From: an uncultured Sphingomonadaceae bacterium
GTDB taxonomy: Bacteria > Pseudomonadota > Alphaproteobacteria > Sphingomonadales > Sphingomonadaceae
Reading direction: 5' to 3'
Length of the DNA stretch: 64,000 nucleotides
Assembly: GCA_947493325.1 (NCBI GenBank)
Contig: CANLQI010000001.1
Coordinates: 1,751,375 to 1,815,374, forward strand
Shown here: one piece after another, positions 1 through 8,809 of the stretch
Position numbering within the stretch: the first letter of the stretch is position 1
Layout of the letters: the number at the start of each line of letters is the position of its first letter
Made by a program: the position numbers and the translations under genes
The notes under the pieces: model-generated
What the model saw: only the letters and a program-made list of their open reading frames with translations
What the model was told of the DNA's origin: nothing
The model's database searches: none

Positions 1-1756
1 ACGGCAAAGACCAAACCCATGTCTTTCCGTCTCGCATCGTGCTGATATCAAGTTCCTTTCTGGCGCGATCCAATGTCGATGCGGTAATAGCACGTGCTTC
101 CGCTTGGGACTTAACCGATGCGGCCGCCTTTGGACCATTTGCCAAAGTTTCGAGCAAATACTCCTTTGCAACTTGCCGCTCGTCCTGATCCGGCCCCCGT
201 GATGATGTTCCGCTGGAGAAAAACAAGTCAGCATCCACATCGGCAAACTGATCAAATGTTATTGTCGGCTGTTCACCAATGCGCCCATTGGCATTACCCA
301 TCTTGAACAACATCGCCTCACCCTTCTCAAAATTGGTTTTCAGATGAAACACAACGAAACCACAAGTATCATCATCGCGCCGGGCAAGACCAAATTGATT
401 GCGTGCAATACCGACAAAGTCGGTGGAGCCCATGCCTTTCTTCATGGCCTTGTCTTGCGGACCTTTGCCGAAATGTCGGACGCAGATGATAGCGCACCGA
501 TGCTTTTCCGCGATCTCAGCCAACCGTGTCATAAATTCGCGGACATCAACATTGCTGTTTGAATCGATATTGCCAGTTATAAAAGCCTGTATAGGGTCAA
601 GGATCACTAATCTTGGATCGTGTGCCTCTAATTCGCCATCCAACCAGTCGACCATTTCCTGAGACAATTGAAACCGGCGCGATTGGATAAATATGCGCGA
701 CAGGTCGGCTCCGTTCGCCTGCAAGCGCTTTTTGATCACTGCGCCGGGCAAATCTTCAAAGTTGAACAAAAAACAATCACCCGGCTTAATCTTATCGCCA
801 TTGGGCAATGTTTCACCCCGGCTGACTTGTGAACATAGCCAGACGCAAAATTGGCTTTTCCCATCGCCAGGATCGCCGTCCAACAGGCCAAGCGTGCCTA
901 GACAGACATAAGGATACCAAAGCCAATCCAAATTTTCGTCAGGAATATCTGTGAAAGGAATAAGCGTTGGCAGTTTTTTGGCTGGATAACGCGACAGGCT
1001 GCGCGCAATGCTCCGAACTTCACGATCCGGCAAAGGCTTTTCAGACACACTTTGGTTGAGCGTCATCAGCGTTGCCAATATAGAGTCTTGTGGAACCCCT
1101 TTTGAACGCAGATAGCCACCAAATTTGGTCAAGGTATCGTTGCGAAGGCCCACAGGCAGAGGGTTACTATTCACCTTTTCAGGTTTTTTGTCATCGCACT
1201 TTGTGATCCCGGAGATGTTGGCAGGTAAATCCGCAATCGGATTGTCGTCCCATACCGCATAGATCGTTCCTGCAACATGCATAGAACCGGGGCCTATGAC
1301 ATAGCAACCGGGCCCGCTTTTGACGTCCAGTTTATCAGAGGCGCCATTTCTAGAGAGCATTTCCCCTAAAAAATAGAAATGAGGGCCACGCGCCGTTTGA
1401 ACGACAAAAGTTTTTGGAGGCCGATAGCGGGAGCGAAATTCTCGAAGCGCACCCGCACTGTCACAGTCGATTACCGCCAGCCCCTTGGTTGCCACCGCAT
1501 AGTTCATATCTGGATGCTTGCGGTGCCATTTGCGTATCTTTTTTAAGCTGGTAGTTGCGTTCTTCACGCCATTGGGAACCAGTTCACTGATCGGATGCTT
1601 TCCCGGACTTTCGCAATCTATGCGACTGCAATTGCAGCGACCATCGGTGATTCCATGTATGGGCAGGACAGGAATACCCTGCCCCGCAAACCATTCCATC
1701 ATACCAAGCACAGATGCCGAGCGATCAAAGTTTAGGTGCAATTTAGTGGATCGCAT
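1..1756 (-). CDS. Bifunctional DNA primase/polymerase with RepA-like AAA helicase domain (partial, C-terminus off window)
   Basis: I read this frame directly on the minus strand. It starts at an ATG at 1756 behind a GGGAGG ribosome site and stays open to the left edge (585 codons). The N-terminal part (about residues 10-200) looks like a prim-pol domain of the pfam09250 type: a Cys/His-containing stretch near residues 35-50, then AVIDCD and VVQTARGPHFYF, typical of element-encoded primase-polymerases. The second half is a RecA-fold ATPase with Walker A GDPGDGKS and Walker B LVILDP, like RepA/GP4d helicases of mobile elements. The last visible part resembles a winged-helix tail. It probably replicates the excised element. 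The gene overlaps the upstream small ORF by 14 bases, suggesting translational coupling. Family assignment is by motif only. Confidence 0.85.
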   Translation of the reverse strand, partial: MRSTKLHLNFDRSASVLGMMEWFAGQGIPVLPIHGITDGRCNCSRIDCESPGKHPISELVPNGVKNATTSLKKIRKWHRKHPDMNYAVATKGLAVIDCDSAGALREFRSRYRPPKTFVVQTARGPHFYFLGEMLSRNGASDKLDVKSGPGCYVIGPGSMHVAGTIYAVWDDNPIADLPANISGITKCDDKKPEKVNSNPLPVGLRNDTLTKFGGYLRSKGVPQDSILATLMTLNQSVSEKPLPDREVRSIARSLSRYPAKKLPTLIPFTDIPDENLDWLWYPYVCLGTLGLLDGDPGDGKSQFCVWLCSQVSRGETLPNGDKIKPGDCFLFNFEDLPGAVIKKRLQANGADLSRIFIQSRRFQLSQEMVDWLDGELEAHDPRLVILDPIQAFITGNIDSNSNVDVREFMTRLAEIAEKHRCAIICVRHFGKGPQDKAMKKGMGSTDFVGIARNQFGLARRDDDTCGFVVFHLKTNFEKGEAMLFKMGNANGRIGEQPTITFDQFADVDADLFFSSGTSSRGPDQDERQVAKEYLLETLANGPKAAASVKSQAEARAITASTLDRARKELDISTMRDGKTWVWSLP

Positions 1757-1925
1757 CGCTACCTCCCGATGCCTGTGACTTCGCTTTATAGATCACATCT
1801 TGAGCCAAATATTCTAGGAACAGCGCCTTGAACTCTTGGCGGGATTTGACCGTAACAAAACGCTCCATGGTCCAATGTTCGCCGGTGTCAGGGTCGATGC
1901 AGGGACAACGAATGAGGATTTTCAT
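1743..1925 (-). CDS. Small element-encoded protein, unknown function
   Basis: This is a 60-residue ORF (MKILIRCPCIDPDTGEHW...). Its ATG overlaps the stop of the AlpA-like gene (ATGA, 4 bases) and its end overlaps the primase start by 14 bases. That tight coupling is the main reason to call it real. It has a CPC pair near the N-terminus, no membrane segment and no motif I recognise. Being sandwiched between a regulator and a primase, it may be a replication or excision accessory protein, but nothing in the sequence shows this. Confidence 0.6.
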   Translation of the reverse strand: MKILIRCPCIDPDTGEHWTMERFVTVKSRQEFKALFLEYLAQDVIYKAKSQASGGSDAIH

Positions 1926-2122
1926 TTTTGACCTCCCCGCGCATTGGCGAGATCACGAATGTGCTGATCAACTTCCGACGCCATCCAAGCAACGGTGTGG
2001 TCGCCAATACGGACGCGTTTGGGGAAGCGCCCTGATGCTTCCAACCGAAGCAGAGTGCTGTTCGAAATTTTAATACCGCGATTTCTAAGGTCGCAGCGAT
2101 TGTAGAGTATCGGATTAGACAT
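1922..2122 (-). CDS. AlpA-like helix-turn-helix regulator / excisionase
   Basis: This is a small DNA-binding protein of about 66 residues. The pattern of a helix followed by ISNSTLLRLEASGRFPKRV and then a V-AW--SEVD-HI tail is typical of the AlpA/MerR-like HTH family, which control integrase and excision genes in P4-like elements. I prefer the ATG at 2122 over the one at 2134 because GGAG lies six bases before it, whereas the earlier ATG has no visible ribosome site. The stop overlaps the next gene by 4 bases. It lies in the same minus-strand run as the integrase and is likely its regulator or directionality factor. Confidence 0.8.
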   Translation of the reverse strand: MSNPILYNRCDLRNRGIKISNSTLLRLEASGRFPKRVRIGDHTVAWMASEVDQHIRDLANARGGQK

Positions 2123-2153
2123 TTTAGGCTCCATTTTTGTGAAGCCAAATCAG

Positions 2154-2819
2154 CTAGGTCATAGTTTCAACTGCATCTCGGTCCGAATCTGATTCAAATT
2201 CTTCCTTTGACAGCTTTCTCGCACCAAGATGATCAATGATCTCGTTTGCAAGCTCTCTTATCTCTTCTGGGTCAGGTTCGTGGTCGGTCTCATCAATATG
2301 CCATTGTAATGTTGCCCCGATCAGTGCGGATGCTGTTCTTGGTAGTGGCAAATCAAGAGCAATCTTCCACATTTGATTGGTAACGGCCTTCCAGTCAAAG
2401 ACCTGTTCCTTTTTTGGGCGCAGGCGCCTGATCCCATCAAGCTTTTCGACCAATTGAAAACGATCAACAAGGATGGGCTCCCACAAATCTTCGAATACCC
2501 TGAATGTTCCAGCGGCTATCGATATTTCGAAATATGGCGTGGTGTTCCATTTTGATTCTATTTTGGAAATTCGCCCTTCATCATCAACGCCGTAACTTTC
2601 AAGCTCGCCGCAGCTAATCCATTTTTGAAGCTGCGATTGAACATTAGCGGCACAATCCCAGTCATTAAAATTGTCGACCTCCGCCCGTTTATTTTCGAGC
2701 AGCTCGATATTTGAGTCGATCCATTCTTTCGGAAACCGCCTTTGGCCAAGCAAACAAGCTGCATCAAAGAGAGGTAAGTAACGACTGATTGACTGGCGCG
2801 ATTCATCGTTGTTGCTCAA
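2154..2819 (-). CDS. Hypothetical protein of the integrated element
   Basis: This is a 221-residue acidic, soluble protein that I do not recognise. It starts at a TTG codon (2819) preceded by GGGGAAG. That Shine-Dalgarno lies inside the last codons of the integrase gene, so the two genes overlap by 17 bases and are probably translated from one message. It is rich in Trp and Asp/Glu, with no signal peptide or membrane segment. Its position between integrase and AlpA suggests an accessory role in the element (regulation, immunity or cargo), but no motif supports a specific function. Confidence 0.65.
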   Translation of the reverse strand: MSNNDESRQSISRYLPLFDAACLLGQRRFPKEWIDSNIELLENKRAEVDNFNDWDCAANVQSQLQKWISCGELESYGVDDEGRISKIESKWNTTPYFEISIAAGTFRVFEDLWEPILVDRFQLVEKLDGIRRLRPKKEQVFDWKAVTNQMWKIALDLPLPRTASALIGATLQWHIDETDHEPDPEEIRELANEIIDHLGARKLSKEEFESDSDRDAVETMT

Positions 2820-3948
2820 GAAACTTCCCCCATTTATTCAGCGCCTCACGCTTCTCAGCATCATAGCCATATCGGTTGTAGACAGCAGCCACACCGGAAA
2901 TGGTTCCGCTAATGTGGTTTAACACCTTTTCGACAACATGAGGAGCCACATCGGCTCTGGCCATGCCTGAAGCCGCCGTTCTGCGCAGGTCATGCAATCT
3001 CCAGCCACTTGTGCCGGAATTGACCTGAATACGTTTGAGCATTTTGCTGATCCCGCTGATGGGTGAGTACCCCGTCGTTGAAAAAACGAAATCACAATCT
3101 GCAAACATCGGGATTTGATCCAGCAGTTTCATTGCGAAATCATTCAGCGGCACTTGATGCGGCTTACCATTTTTGGAAAGCTCTGACGGAATTTCCCATG
3201 TTTGCTTTTCCCTATCAATCTGCGACCATTTCATATTGGCCACTTCGCTGCGTCTCTGTGCAGTAGCAAGCAGCATCAGTGTGTACTGACCGAAAGGAAA
3301 CGCTTCCGCTTCACATGCCTTGATAACCAACGCGATTTCTTCATCGGACAGAACACGGTCGCGCGAATGCTCTTTGGACGGCTTTCGCAAACCGATGATT
3401 GGGCTTTTGTCGACAATGCCCCTTTCAACTAGCCAATTGAACAATTTGCGTATCATCGAATGGATGCGGTTGGCCTGATATTTAGCACCACGCTCAATCG
3501 CTGCATCCAGAATTTCCAAAACATCCTGACGGTCGATCTGTTTTATGCCGCGTTCCGCATAACGGGATACCAATTCACGTTTGAGGACATTACTGGTTTC
3601 GCGCCAATTCTTATTACGCGGCTTTGCATATTGCAGAATGAAGCTATCAACAGCCTCGCGGGTCGAAACAATCGATTTGCGCGTGGTTTTTGACGGATCA
3701 ATGCCCTCCCCAACCAACCGCAAGGTTTCCATCGCTTTGGCGCGAGCATCTGCCAGTTTGGTGATTGGGTAATTACCCAGATGCATCCGTCTTTGACTGG
3801 TTCCATAGCGATAGCAAAGGGTGAATGCCTTCCTACCGCTTCGATATACTCGCACACCAAATCCGGGCAGCAGAAGATCACGGAACTCCTGAGATTTCTT
3901 ATCGGTTTTAAGTGCTGCAACGGTCTTGTCTGTTAGCGCTTTGCGCAT
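2803..3948 (-). CDS. P4-type tyrosine integrase (DUF4102 arm-binding domain)
   Basis: This is a site-specific recombinase of about 381 residues. The N-terminus (ALTDKTVAALK... GFGVRVYRSGRKAF) is the DUF4102 arm-binding domain of P4/CP4-57-type integrases. It is followed by a core-binding domain and a catalytic domain with the Arg box (ATAQRRSEVANMKW), the HDLRRTAASG box, LNHISG and the nucleophile region VYNRYGY. The frame is open up to a TTG at 3975, but the ATG at 3948 has AAAAGGA eight bases upstream and matches the usual start of the family. The gene points away from the tRNA-Lys fragment at 4320-4364, its likely attachment site, with repeats in between that could be arm sites. Confidence 0.93.
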   Translation of the reverse strand: MRKALTDKTVAALKTDKKSQEFRDLLLPGFGVRVYRSGRKAFTLCYRYGTSQRRMHLGNYPITKLADARAKAMETLRLVGEGIDPSKTTRKSIVSTREAVDSFILQYAKPRNKNWRETSNVLKRELVSRYAERGIKQIDRQDVLEILDAAIERGAKYQANRIHSMIRKLFNWLVERGIVDKSPIIGLRKPSKEHSRDRVLSDEEIALVIKACEAEAFPFGQYTLMLLATAQRRSEVANMKWSQIDREKQTWEIPSELSKNGKPHQVPLNDFAMKLLDQIPMFADCDFVFSTTGYSPISGISKMLKRIQVNSGTSGWRLHDLRRTAASGMARADVAPHVVEKVLNHISGTISGVAAVYNRYGYDAEKREALNKWGKFLEQQR

Positions 3949-4319
3949 AGTGTCATCCTTTTGATGACATTCCAATAATCACAGATTTCGGGTTATCTCA
4001 AAGAAATTCCTAGAATTGGAACGACCTGAAGCGGAAAAGTTCAGTCTGCAACCTTCCGGATGGGGTGCAATCGACCGGGGGGTGCTTTGGACCAAAAGCT
4101 CCCGCCCTAAATAGCACCAAGTGCTAGGTCACAGTTTCTAGAAATTGGGTTCTCACTAAGATTATTGATCGCGGTACCGTGGCGGTATCAGACGCCTGCA
4201 ATTGCATGAATTGACCTGAAAGGCCCTGAGACAACGTGATACCTCAAAGAAATTTGATTTCAACAAATTATGGAGAATATACCATTATTTGCAATGGCTT
4301 GCAAAGACATCAAGGCATG
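3949..4319. other. Integrase upstream region with candidate arm-type repeats
   Basis: This roughly 370-base non-coding stretch lies between the integrase start and the tRNA scar. Two exact direct repeats are visible: CTCAAAGAAATT at 3997-4008 and 4243-4254, and GACCTGAA at 4023-4030 and 4213-4220. Two similar motifs, CTAGAATTGG and CTAGAAATTGG, also occur. Tyrosine integrases with DUF4102 domains bind short repeats flanking the core site, so these are candidates, unproven. The integrase promoter should also lie here; I cannot point to a convincing -35/-10 pair. Confidence 0.4.
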
Positions 4320-4364
4320 CTTTTAATCAGTAGGTCGCTGGTTCGAACCCAGCAGGGCTCACCA
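4320..4364 (+). other. tRNA-Lys 3' fragment, putative attachment site (att)
   Basis: The 45 bases start in the anticodon loop (cTTTTaa, Lys anticodon TTT) and continue through the 3' anticodon stem, variable loop, a perfect T-arm (GCTGG-TTCGAAC-CCAGC), the 3' acceptor strand AGGGCTC and the terminal ACCA. The 5' half of a tRNA is absent: the bases before the loop do not pair with the anticodon stem. This is the classic scar left when an element integrates into the 3' half of a tRNA gene, with the intact tRNA-Lys expected at the other end of the element, left of this window. It is unlikely to make a functional tRNA. Confidence 0.85.
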
Positions 4365-4835
4365 TTATATGGTATTGGTATTAATAATTTTTTGCGAATT
4401 TGGGAGGTTTTCTATAATCTCATTCAGCCTCTACGGTCAGCCGCTGATTCTGACAAGTAGCCAAATTACCTGTTTGAGAACGCAGTTGTGAGTAGAGATT
4501 CCTTAAGTGAATCGTTATTCATCAACCAAGATAACGTTCAGACTAAATCATCCTCGTATCTTACGCATCAAGTACGGCATGCGCTATAAATTCGCTAGTT
4601 TTGTCCTCGATAAATTTACCCATATCTTTGGTTTCTGGATGTAAGCCAGTACCTGTATTCGTATGATTGAGCCTGAGAGAAAGCTTGACACGGGATGCAA
4701 CATGAACAGCATCAAACAAATAACCTATTGATGATAAACATTCACTTACACACATTCTTCCGATACAAATTCATTGGCGCGTTAATCACTTTCAACCAGC
4801 TTTATTGTATTGAAATAGTTATAACAATACTACAT
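4365..4835. other. Non-coding gap between att scar and polysaccharide locus
   Basis: About 470 AT-rich bases without a gene I can defend. A 64-codon minus-strand frame at 4561-4755 has no ribosome site, signal or recognisable motif and is not called. A weak inverted repeat (GTATTG / CAATAC near 4810-4832) lies just downstream of the heparinase-like gene and might act as its terminator, but the stem is only six base pairs. Confidence 0.5.
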
Positions 4836-6677
4836 TTAAACTTTTATCTCTGTTGTAATATTTGATTTATCCAGAACCATATACTCCATTAAATCTATGC
4901 GCTCACATTCATAATAATAGAGTGATGTTTTTCCTTTTTTTAATACAGGCTCTATGTTCTTTCCTTTCAAACTAACATTGATTTCAAGCTGCTGGTTAGA
5001 GCTTTTACTTTCCATCGGGTTGGCAGCCGTGCCCAGTCTCCAGAATAAACTAGCTGTTTTAAAATTACCTGATAGCGAGTCCTTTATTATAATTCGATCA
5101 CTATACAATAGAACAGTGCGTTTATGCCGCATGTTTCTATAGTCTGTATAAGATGATGAAAGCGAAGAAAAATCATCGTTTTCTACACTCTCCAAAGTTT
5201 GACGCTTAGTCCACTTCTCATATAGAAACCTTGATATGCGTGGCATTTGGTCACGACGATCAAATTCAACAGTATTGTGTGCAGCCGTAGATGGGAAATA
5301 CTCCCAACCCTCTTTTGCATAACTATATGTTCCACTATCGCAAAACAGGTTCTCGCCTGATTTCCAAATATCAACATGTAGAGCATCAGCCTGATGTGGT
5401 CTGAATTTATAGCCTGGCAGACGTAGGTAAATACAAATATCTCCGTCAGATAAGGCACCTAGTCCGCTGTCAGGAAAAATTTTAACTCTGGGTGTTTTTT
5501 CTTTTACTTTGGGATTGGAAATGGGGACAGCCAACCATCCCAACATATCTGCAACACAATTTGCCTCACTAAAATAGGTCCGCCCTTCGAACAAAGTGGA
5601 TGCCAGAGCACAGCTAGCTCGGAAATCACGATATTCCACGTTACCAATCGGTAACAACATGGCCCCATCATTAGACCCGATATTCGGGACCTCCCCTGTT
5701 GTGGAATCTGTAAAAAAACGGAGCCATTGCGACGCCAGTTTTGCTTTATCATAATAAGTGCTGTGGAATTTTGAAGCGCCCAGCTTCTCGCGAAAAAGCT
5801 CCATCACTGATAAACTATCAAGCATGAGCCTGTGATAAACAAAAGAATATTGGGCAAATCCGCCGTCAGAGAAAATGAGTGCATTTACCCTCTCTTCTGC
5901 AAGGCTTTGTCCAATAGACATATAATTCAATGCCTCATCTATCGTATCTTTGTTTTTGGATCGCTTTGAGAGACACAAACCACCTACATATAACGCCATT
6001 GCCTCTGATGTAGCATGATTATTATTTTGACCGCGCGCATATCCGATGGTTGGAGCGATACGGCGCAAGTGTGTTAGCAGCATCGCTTCTAGCGGCGAAG
6101 ATATAGGAATATCATTGTCCAAGATATATGCCGCGATCAGAAGATGCACGGTTCGTATGCTGGCCTCTTGGCCACATATCCAGTTTGGCCCGTAATATGC
6201 TGGATTATGTAAATTCCAATCTGTCAGCCACGCATTAATTTTCTTTAGTGCATCCGCTATATCAGCCCTTGCATTCTGTGAAAACGCTAGAAGCCAATCA
6301 AAACGCGAAGCTTCCCACACAGTTTTAATGTCTTCAACGTCAGAAGAAAATGCAGATATGTTAGCCCAATGCGCATCTACATTATTGCATTTTGCACCGG
6401 TAATAATATTGGTATGCCAATCAGGCGGTTCATCGGAAGGTTCTCCGACTGGCTTGCCAAAAGCCCAGGGGCGATCTTGCCATATCTCAGTCGGGCATAG
6501 AGTTTGATTCAAAGATTCAGCAACAGATACAAAAAAATCACCGTCCCTAATCTTGGATGGAGTAATTTTCAACACTGGATGCAGGCCGATTTTTAACCCA
6601 ATTCGATAAATCCCAACGTCAAACAGGCTGCGTAAACCCAATTTATAATAAGTTGCCAGTCTGGTTGGCAGACTCAT
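4836..6677 (-). CDS. Heparinase II/III-like family protein
   Basis: This 613-residue protein has an alpha/alpha-toroid N-terminal half and a beta-sheet C-terminal half typical of heparinase II/III and oligoalginate lyases. Visible family motifs are RGQNNNHATSEAMAL (the Asn/His catalytic region), HQADALHVDIW and AAHNTVEFDRRDQMP (C-terminal domain). Family members cleave, or in one eukaryotic case C5-epimerise, uronic-acid polysaccharides. There is no signal peptide: the N-terminus (MSLPTRLATYYKLGLRSLF) is at most amphipathic, so the protein may act in the cytosol on lipid-linked or nucleotide-linked intermediates. Its start overlaps the stop of the two-domain dehydrogenase by 4 bases, so the two are co-translated. 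It is the last gene of the locus. Confidence 0.85.
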   Translation of the reverse strand: MSLPTRLATYYKLGLRSLFDVGIYRIGLKIGLHPVLKITPSKIRDGDFFVSVAESLNQTLCPTEIWQDRPWAFGKPVGEPSDEPPDWHTNIITGAKCNNVDAHWANISAFSSDVEDIKTVWEASRFDWLLAFSQNARADIADALKKINAWLTDWNLHNPAYYGPNWICGQEASIRTVHLLIAAYILDNDIPISSPLEAMLLTHLRRIAPTIGYARGQNNNHATSEAMALYVGGLCLSKRSKNKDTIDEALNYMSIGQSLAEERVNALIFSDGGFAQYSFVYHRLMLDSLSVMELFREKLGASKFHSTYYDKAKLASQWLRFFTDSTTGEVPNIGSNDGAMLLPIGNVEYRDFRASCALASTLFEGRTYFSEANCVADMLGWLAVPISNPKVKEKTPRVKIFPDSGLGALSDGDICIYLRLPGYKFRPHQADALHVDIWKSGENLFCDSGTYSYAKEGWEYFPSTAAHNTVEFDRRDQMPRISRFLYEKWTKRQTLESVENDDFSSLSSSYTDYRNMRHKRTVLLYSDRIIIKDSLSGNFKTASLFWRLGTAANPMESKSSNQQLEINVSLKGKNIEPVLKKGKTSLYYYECERIDLMEYMVLDKSNITTEIKV

Positions 6678-8809
6678 TCCTGCGCTCGCAAAATTTCTGC
6701 AGCTATAATAGTGGCTTCAGCAACTTCAAATATTTCAGTAATGGGAATAGGACTAGGTAAACCATCGCATATTGCTTGATAAAAAACACCTATGCATGCT
6801 TTCTGTCCCTTGTCCTGTTGAAAGCCACTGCTTTTCTTAAAGCCTGGCCAATTATAGCCTCGTAAACTTTTAAAATTATCCAGTTGCAAGGTACCACCAC
6901 TCGCAAAAGCTTCAATTCTTTCTTTCGGAAAACTATTTGCTCCATTAGCAAGATAGTGGATTGAACCATGTGAGCCGTCAGCAAAGCGTATGAGTATTAT
7001 TGCCTTGTCTTCAGTAATAGGTTCGGCATTACTATCGCCCATCTTCTGTGCTTTTATTTCAACTATTTCATGTCCCACCAAAAAACGCATTAGATCAATG
7101 TAATGACAGGCTTCTCCAATAATTCGACCACCACCAATGTCTTTATCTTGTACCCATACATCCGCTGGAATTGCACCTGCATTCATTAGCATCAGAAACG
7201 ATTTGGGGACCTGAACTTTATCCAAAAGTTTCTTCATTTGAACTGTATATGGTGAAAAGCGCCTGTTATAACCAACCATCAGTCTGGGAGTGCGCTCTTT
7301 TCTAGAGGCCTCTTCGTAAGCATCGCGAACTTGCGCTAATTGGTCGCGCGTTATCGCAAGCGGTTTTTCAACAAAAACATCTTTGCCAGATCTCAGCAAC
7401 TGCGAAGTCAGGCTGGCGTGACTGTTATGCTGCGTTGCAATTACAGCAGCCGGGATATCATCATTCTCCGTCACAATAGATAAATCAGTGCTCGCCTGAG
7501 TGGCGCCATGACGCTCACCGGCCAAAGTACCGCTCAACCCAGCAGACGTAATTATCGGGCCAAGTTTAGCACCCGTTTTGGCAAGCGCAGGTATAAGGAT
7601 ACGTGACGCATAATTGCCAGCTCCTACTATCGCAATCACAGGCTCGCTAATCGAAGGGAGCTCGCTTTCAAGCTCAACCGTGCGGGTGATACGGGCTTCA
7701 TCGGGGCTATCATATGTTAAAACAACGCCCAGCAAACTATTATCCTCACCCAAGCTTTGGAATGCATCGGGTGCATCCTCGAATGGCAAAAGTTTGCTGA
7801 TCATATCAGAAACATCTATTTTACCCATGGCCATTAAACCAAGCACAGCTTCAAAATTACGCTGTTCAGTCCAGCGGACAAATCCTATAGGATAATCTTG
7901 CCCCCCGTCTTCATATTCACTGTCATAACGACCTGGCCCGTATGAGCATGATACTTGGAAACTAAGCTCTTTTTCATAAAAATCATCACGAGATAGCGTC
8001 AATCCTGTTACACCAACAAGTATGATCCTCCCTCTTTTGCGGCTCATTCGCGCGGCATTCGTTACAGGATCATTCGATTTAGTGGATGCCGTTATGAGCA
8101 CAGCATCAACGCCGCACCCGGAAGAAAAAGCCATGCCAGCCTCAACAGGATCCACCCCATCAGACAAATTACAAGTTTCAGCACCCCATTTTTGAGCCAG
8201 ATCCAGCTTGCTTTGATCAAAGTCAATTGCCAGCACCCGGCAACCATTAGCAAGCAATATTTGAATGGTCATAAGGCCGATAAGTCCAGCACCCATTACA
8301 ACAATAGATTCACCGATAGTCGGCTGCGCAAGTCGTACGCCTTGTAATCCAATACTACCCACTACAGTAAAGGCGGCAGAAGCATCGGAAACATTATCTG
8401 GAATAAGTGCGCACAGGTTTTTAGGTACACGTACAGTTTCAGCATGAGGCCCGTTCGACAGAACTCTGTCGCCTTTTTTGAAACCATCGCAAGCTCCGGT
8501 ATCTGCTACAACACCGACATTTGAATAACCCAATGGTATTGGTTGTGAGAGTTTAGACTGGATTGCATCAAATGTTGTTACAATACCGTCGGTACGGACT
8601 TTATCCAAAACTTGCTTGACCTTGTCAGGTTGCTGCCGTGCTTTTGAGAGTAATGACGACTTACCGAAATCGACAAGCATTCTTTCTGTGCCGACCGAAA
8701 TTAACGAAGTGCGGGTGTCAATTACCAGTGATCCTTTTTTAGCCGCTGGCCTTGGGGTTTCGATAATGCGAGTTTCGCCTGATGAAAGGTCTTGAATAAT
8801 TTGTTGCAT
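6674..8809 (-). CDS. Two-domain oxidoreductase (MDR/zinc-type dehydrogenase fused to Gfo/Idh/MocA)
   Basis: This is a 711-residue natural fusion. Residues 1 to about 360 are a medium-chain dehydrogenase/reductase: GYSNVGVV, then the NAD(P) motif GAGLIG. From about residue 390 there is a second Rossmann domain (IVGAGNYASRIL), the EKPLAI motif and a His in ACHYIDLMRFL, all typical of Gfo/Idh/MocA sugar dehydrogenases. Such bi-domain proteins recur in polysaccharide loci next to heparinase-like genes, and their substrate is not known to me; a nucleotide or lipid-linked amino sugar uronate is plausible here. The start overlaps the 3' end of the Wzy-like gene by about 70 bases. The ribosome site is weak (GGAAAA). 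Confidence 0.85.
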   Translation of the reverse strand: MQQIIQDLSSGETRIIETPRPAAKKGSLVIDTRTSLISVGTERMLVDFGKSSLLSKARQQPDKVKQVLDKVRTDGIVTTFDAIQSKLSQPIPLGYSNVGVVADTGACDGFKKGDRVLSNGPHAETVRVPKNLCALIPDNVSDASAAFTVVGSIGLQGVRLAQPTIGESIVVMGAGLIGLMTIQILLANGCRVLAIDFDQSKLDLAQKWGAETCNLSDGVDPVEAGMAFSSGCGVDAVLITASTKSNDPVTNAARMSRKRGRIILVGVTGLTLSRDDFYEKELSFQVSCSYGPGRYDSEYEDGGQDYPIGFVRWTEQRNFEAVLGLMAMGKIDVSDMISKLLPFEDAPDAFQSLGEDNSLLGVVLTYDSPDEARITRTVELESELPSISEPVIAIVGAGNYASRILIPALAKTGAKLGPIITSAGLSGTLAGERHGATQASTDLSIVTENDDIPAAVIATQHNSHASLTSQLLRSGKDVFVEKPLAITRDQLAQVRDAYEEASRKERTPRLMVGYNRRFSPYTVQMKKLLDKVQVPKSFLMLMNAGAIPADVWVQDKDIGGGRIIGEACHYIDLMRFLVGHEIVEIKAQKMGDSNAEPITEDKAIILIRFADGSHGSIHYLANGANSFPKERIEAFASGGTLQLDNFKSLRGYNWPGFKKSSGFQQDKGQKACIGVFYQAICDGLPSPIPITEIFEVAEATIIAAEILRAQE

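Noticed and set aside
4320-4364. Functional tRNA-Lys gene
   Set aside because: Only the 3' half is present; no D-arm or 5' acceptor strand precedes it, so it is treated as an attachment scar.
4561-4755. 64-codon minus-strand frame in the gap before the heparinase-like gene
   Set aside because: No ribosome site, no recognisable motif, no neighbours in an operon; could be chance.
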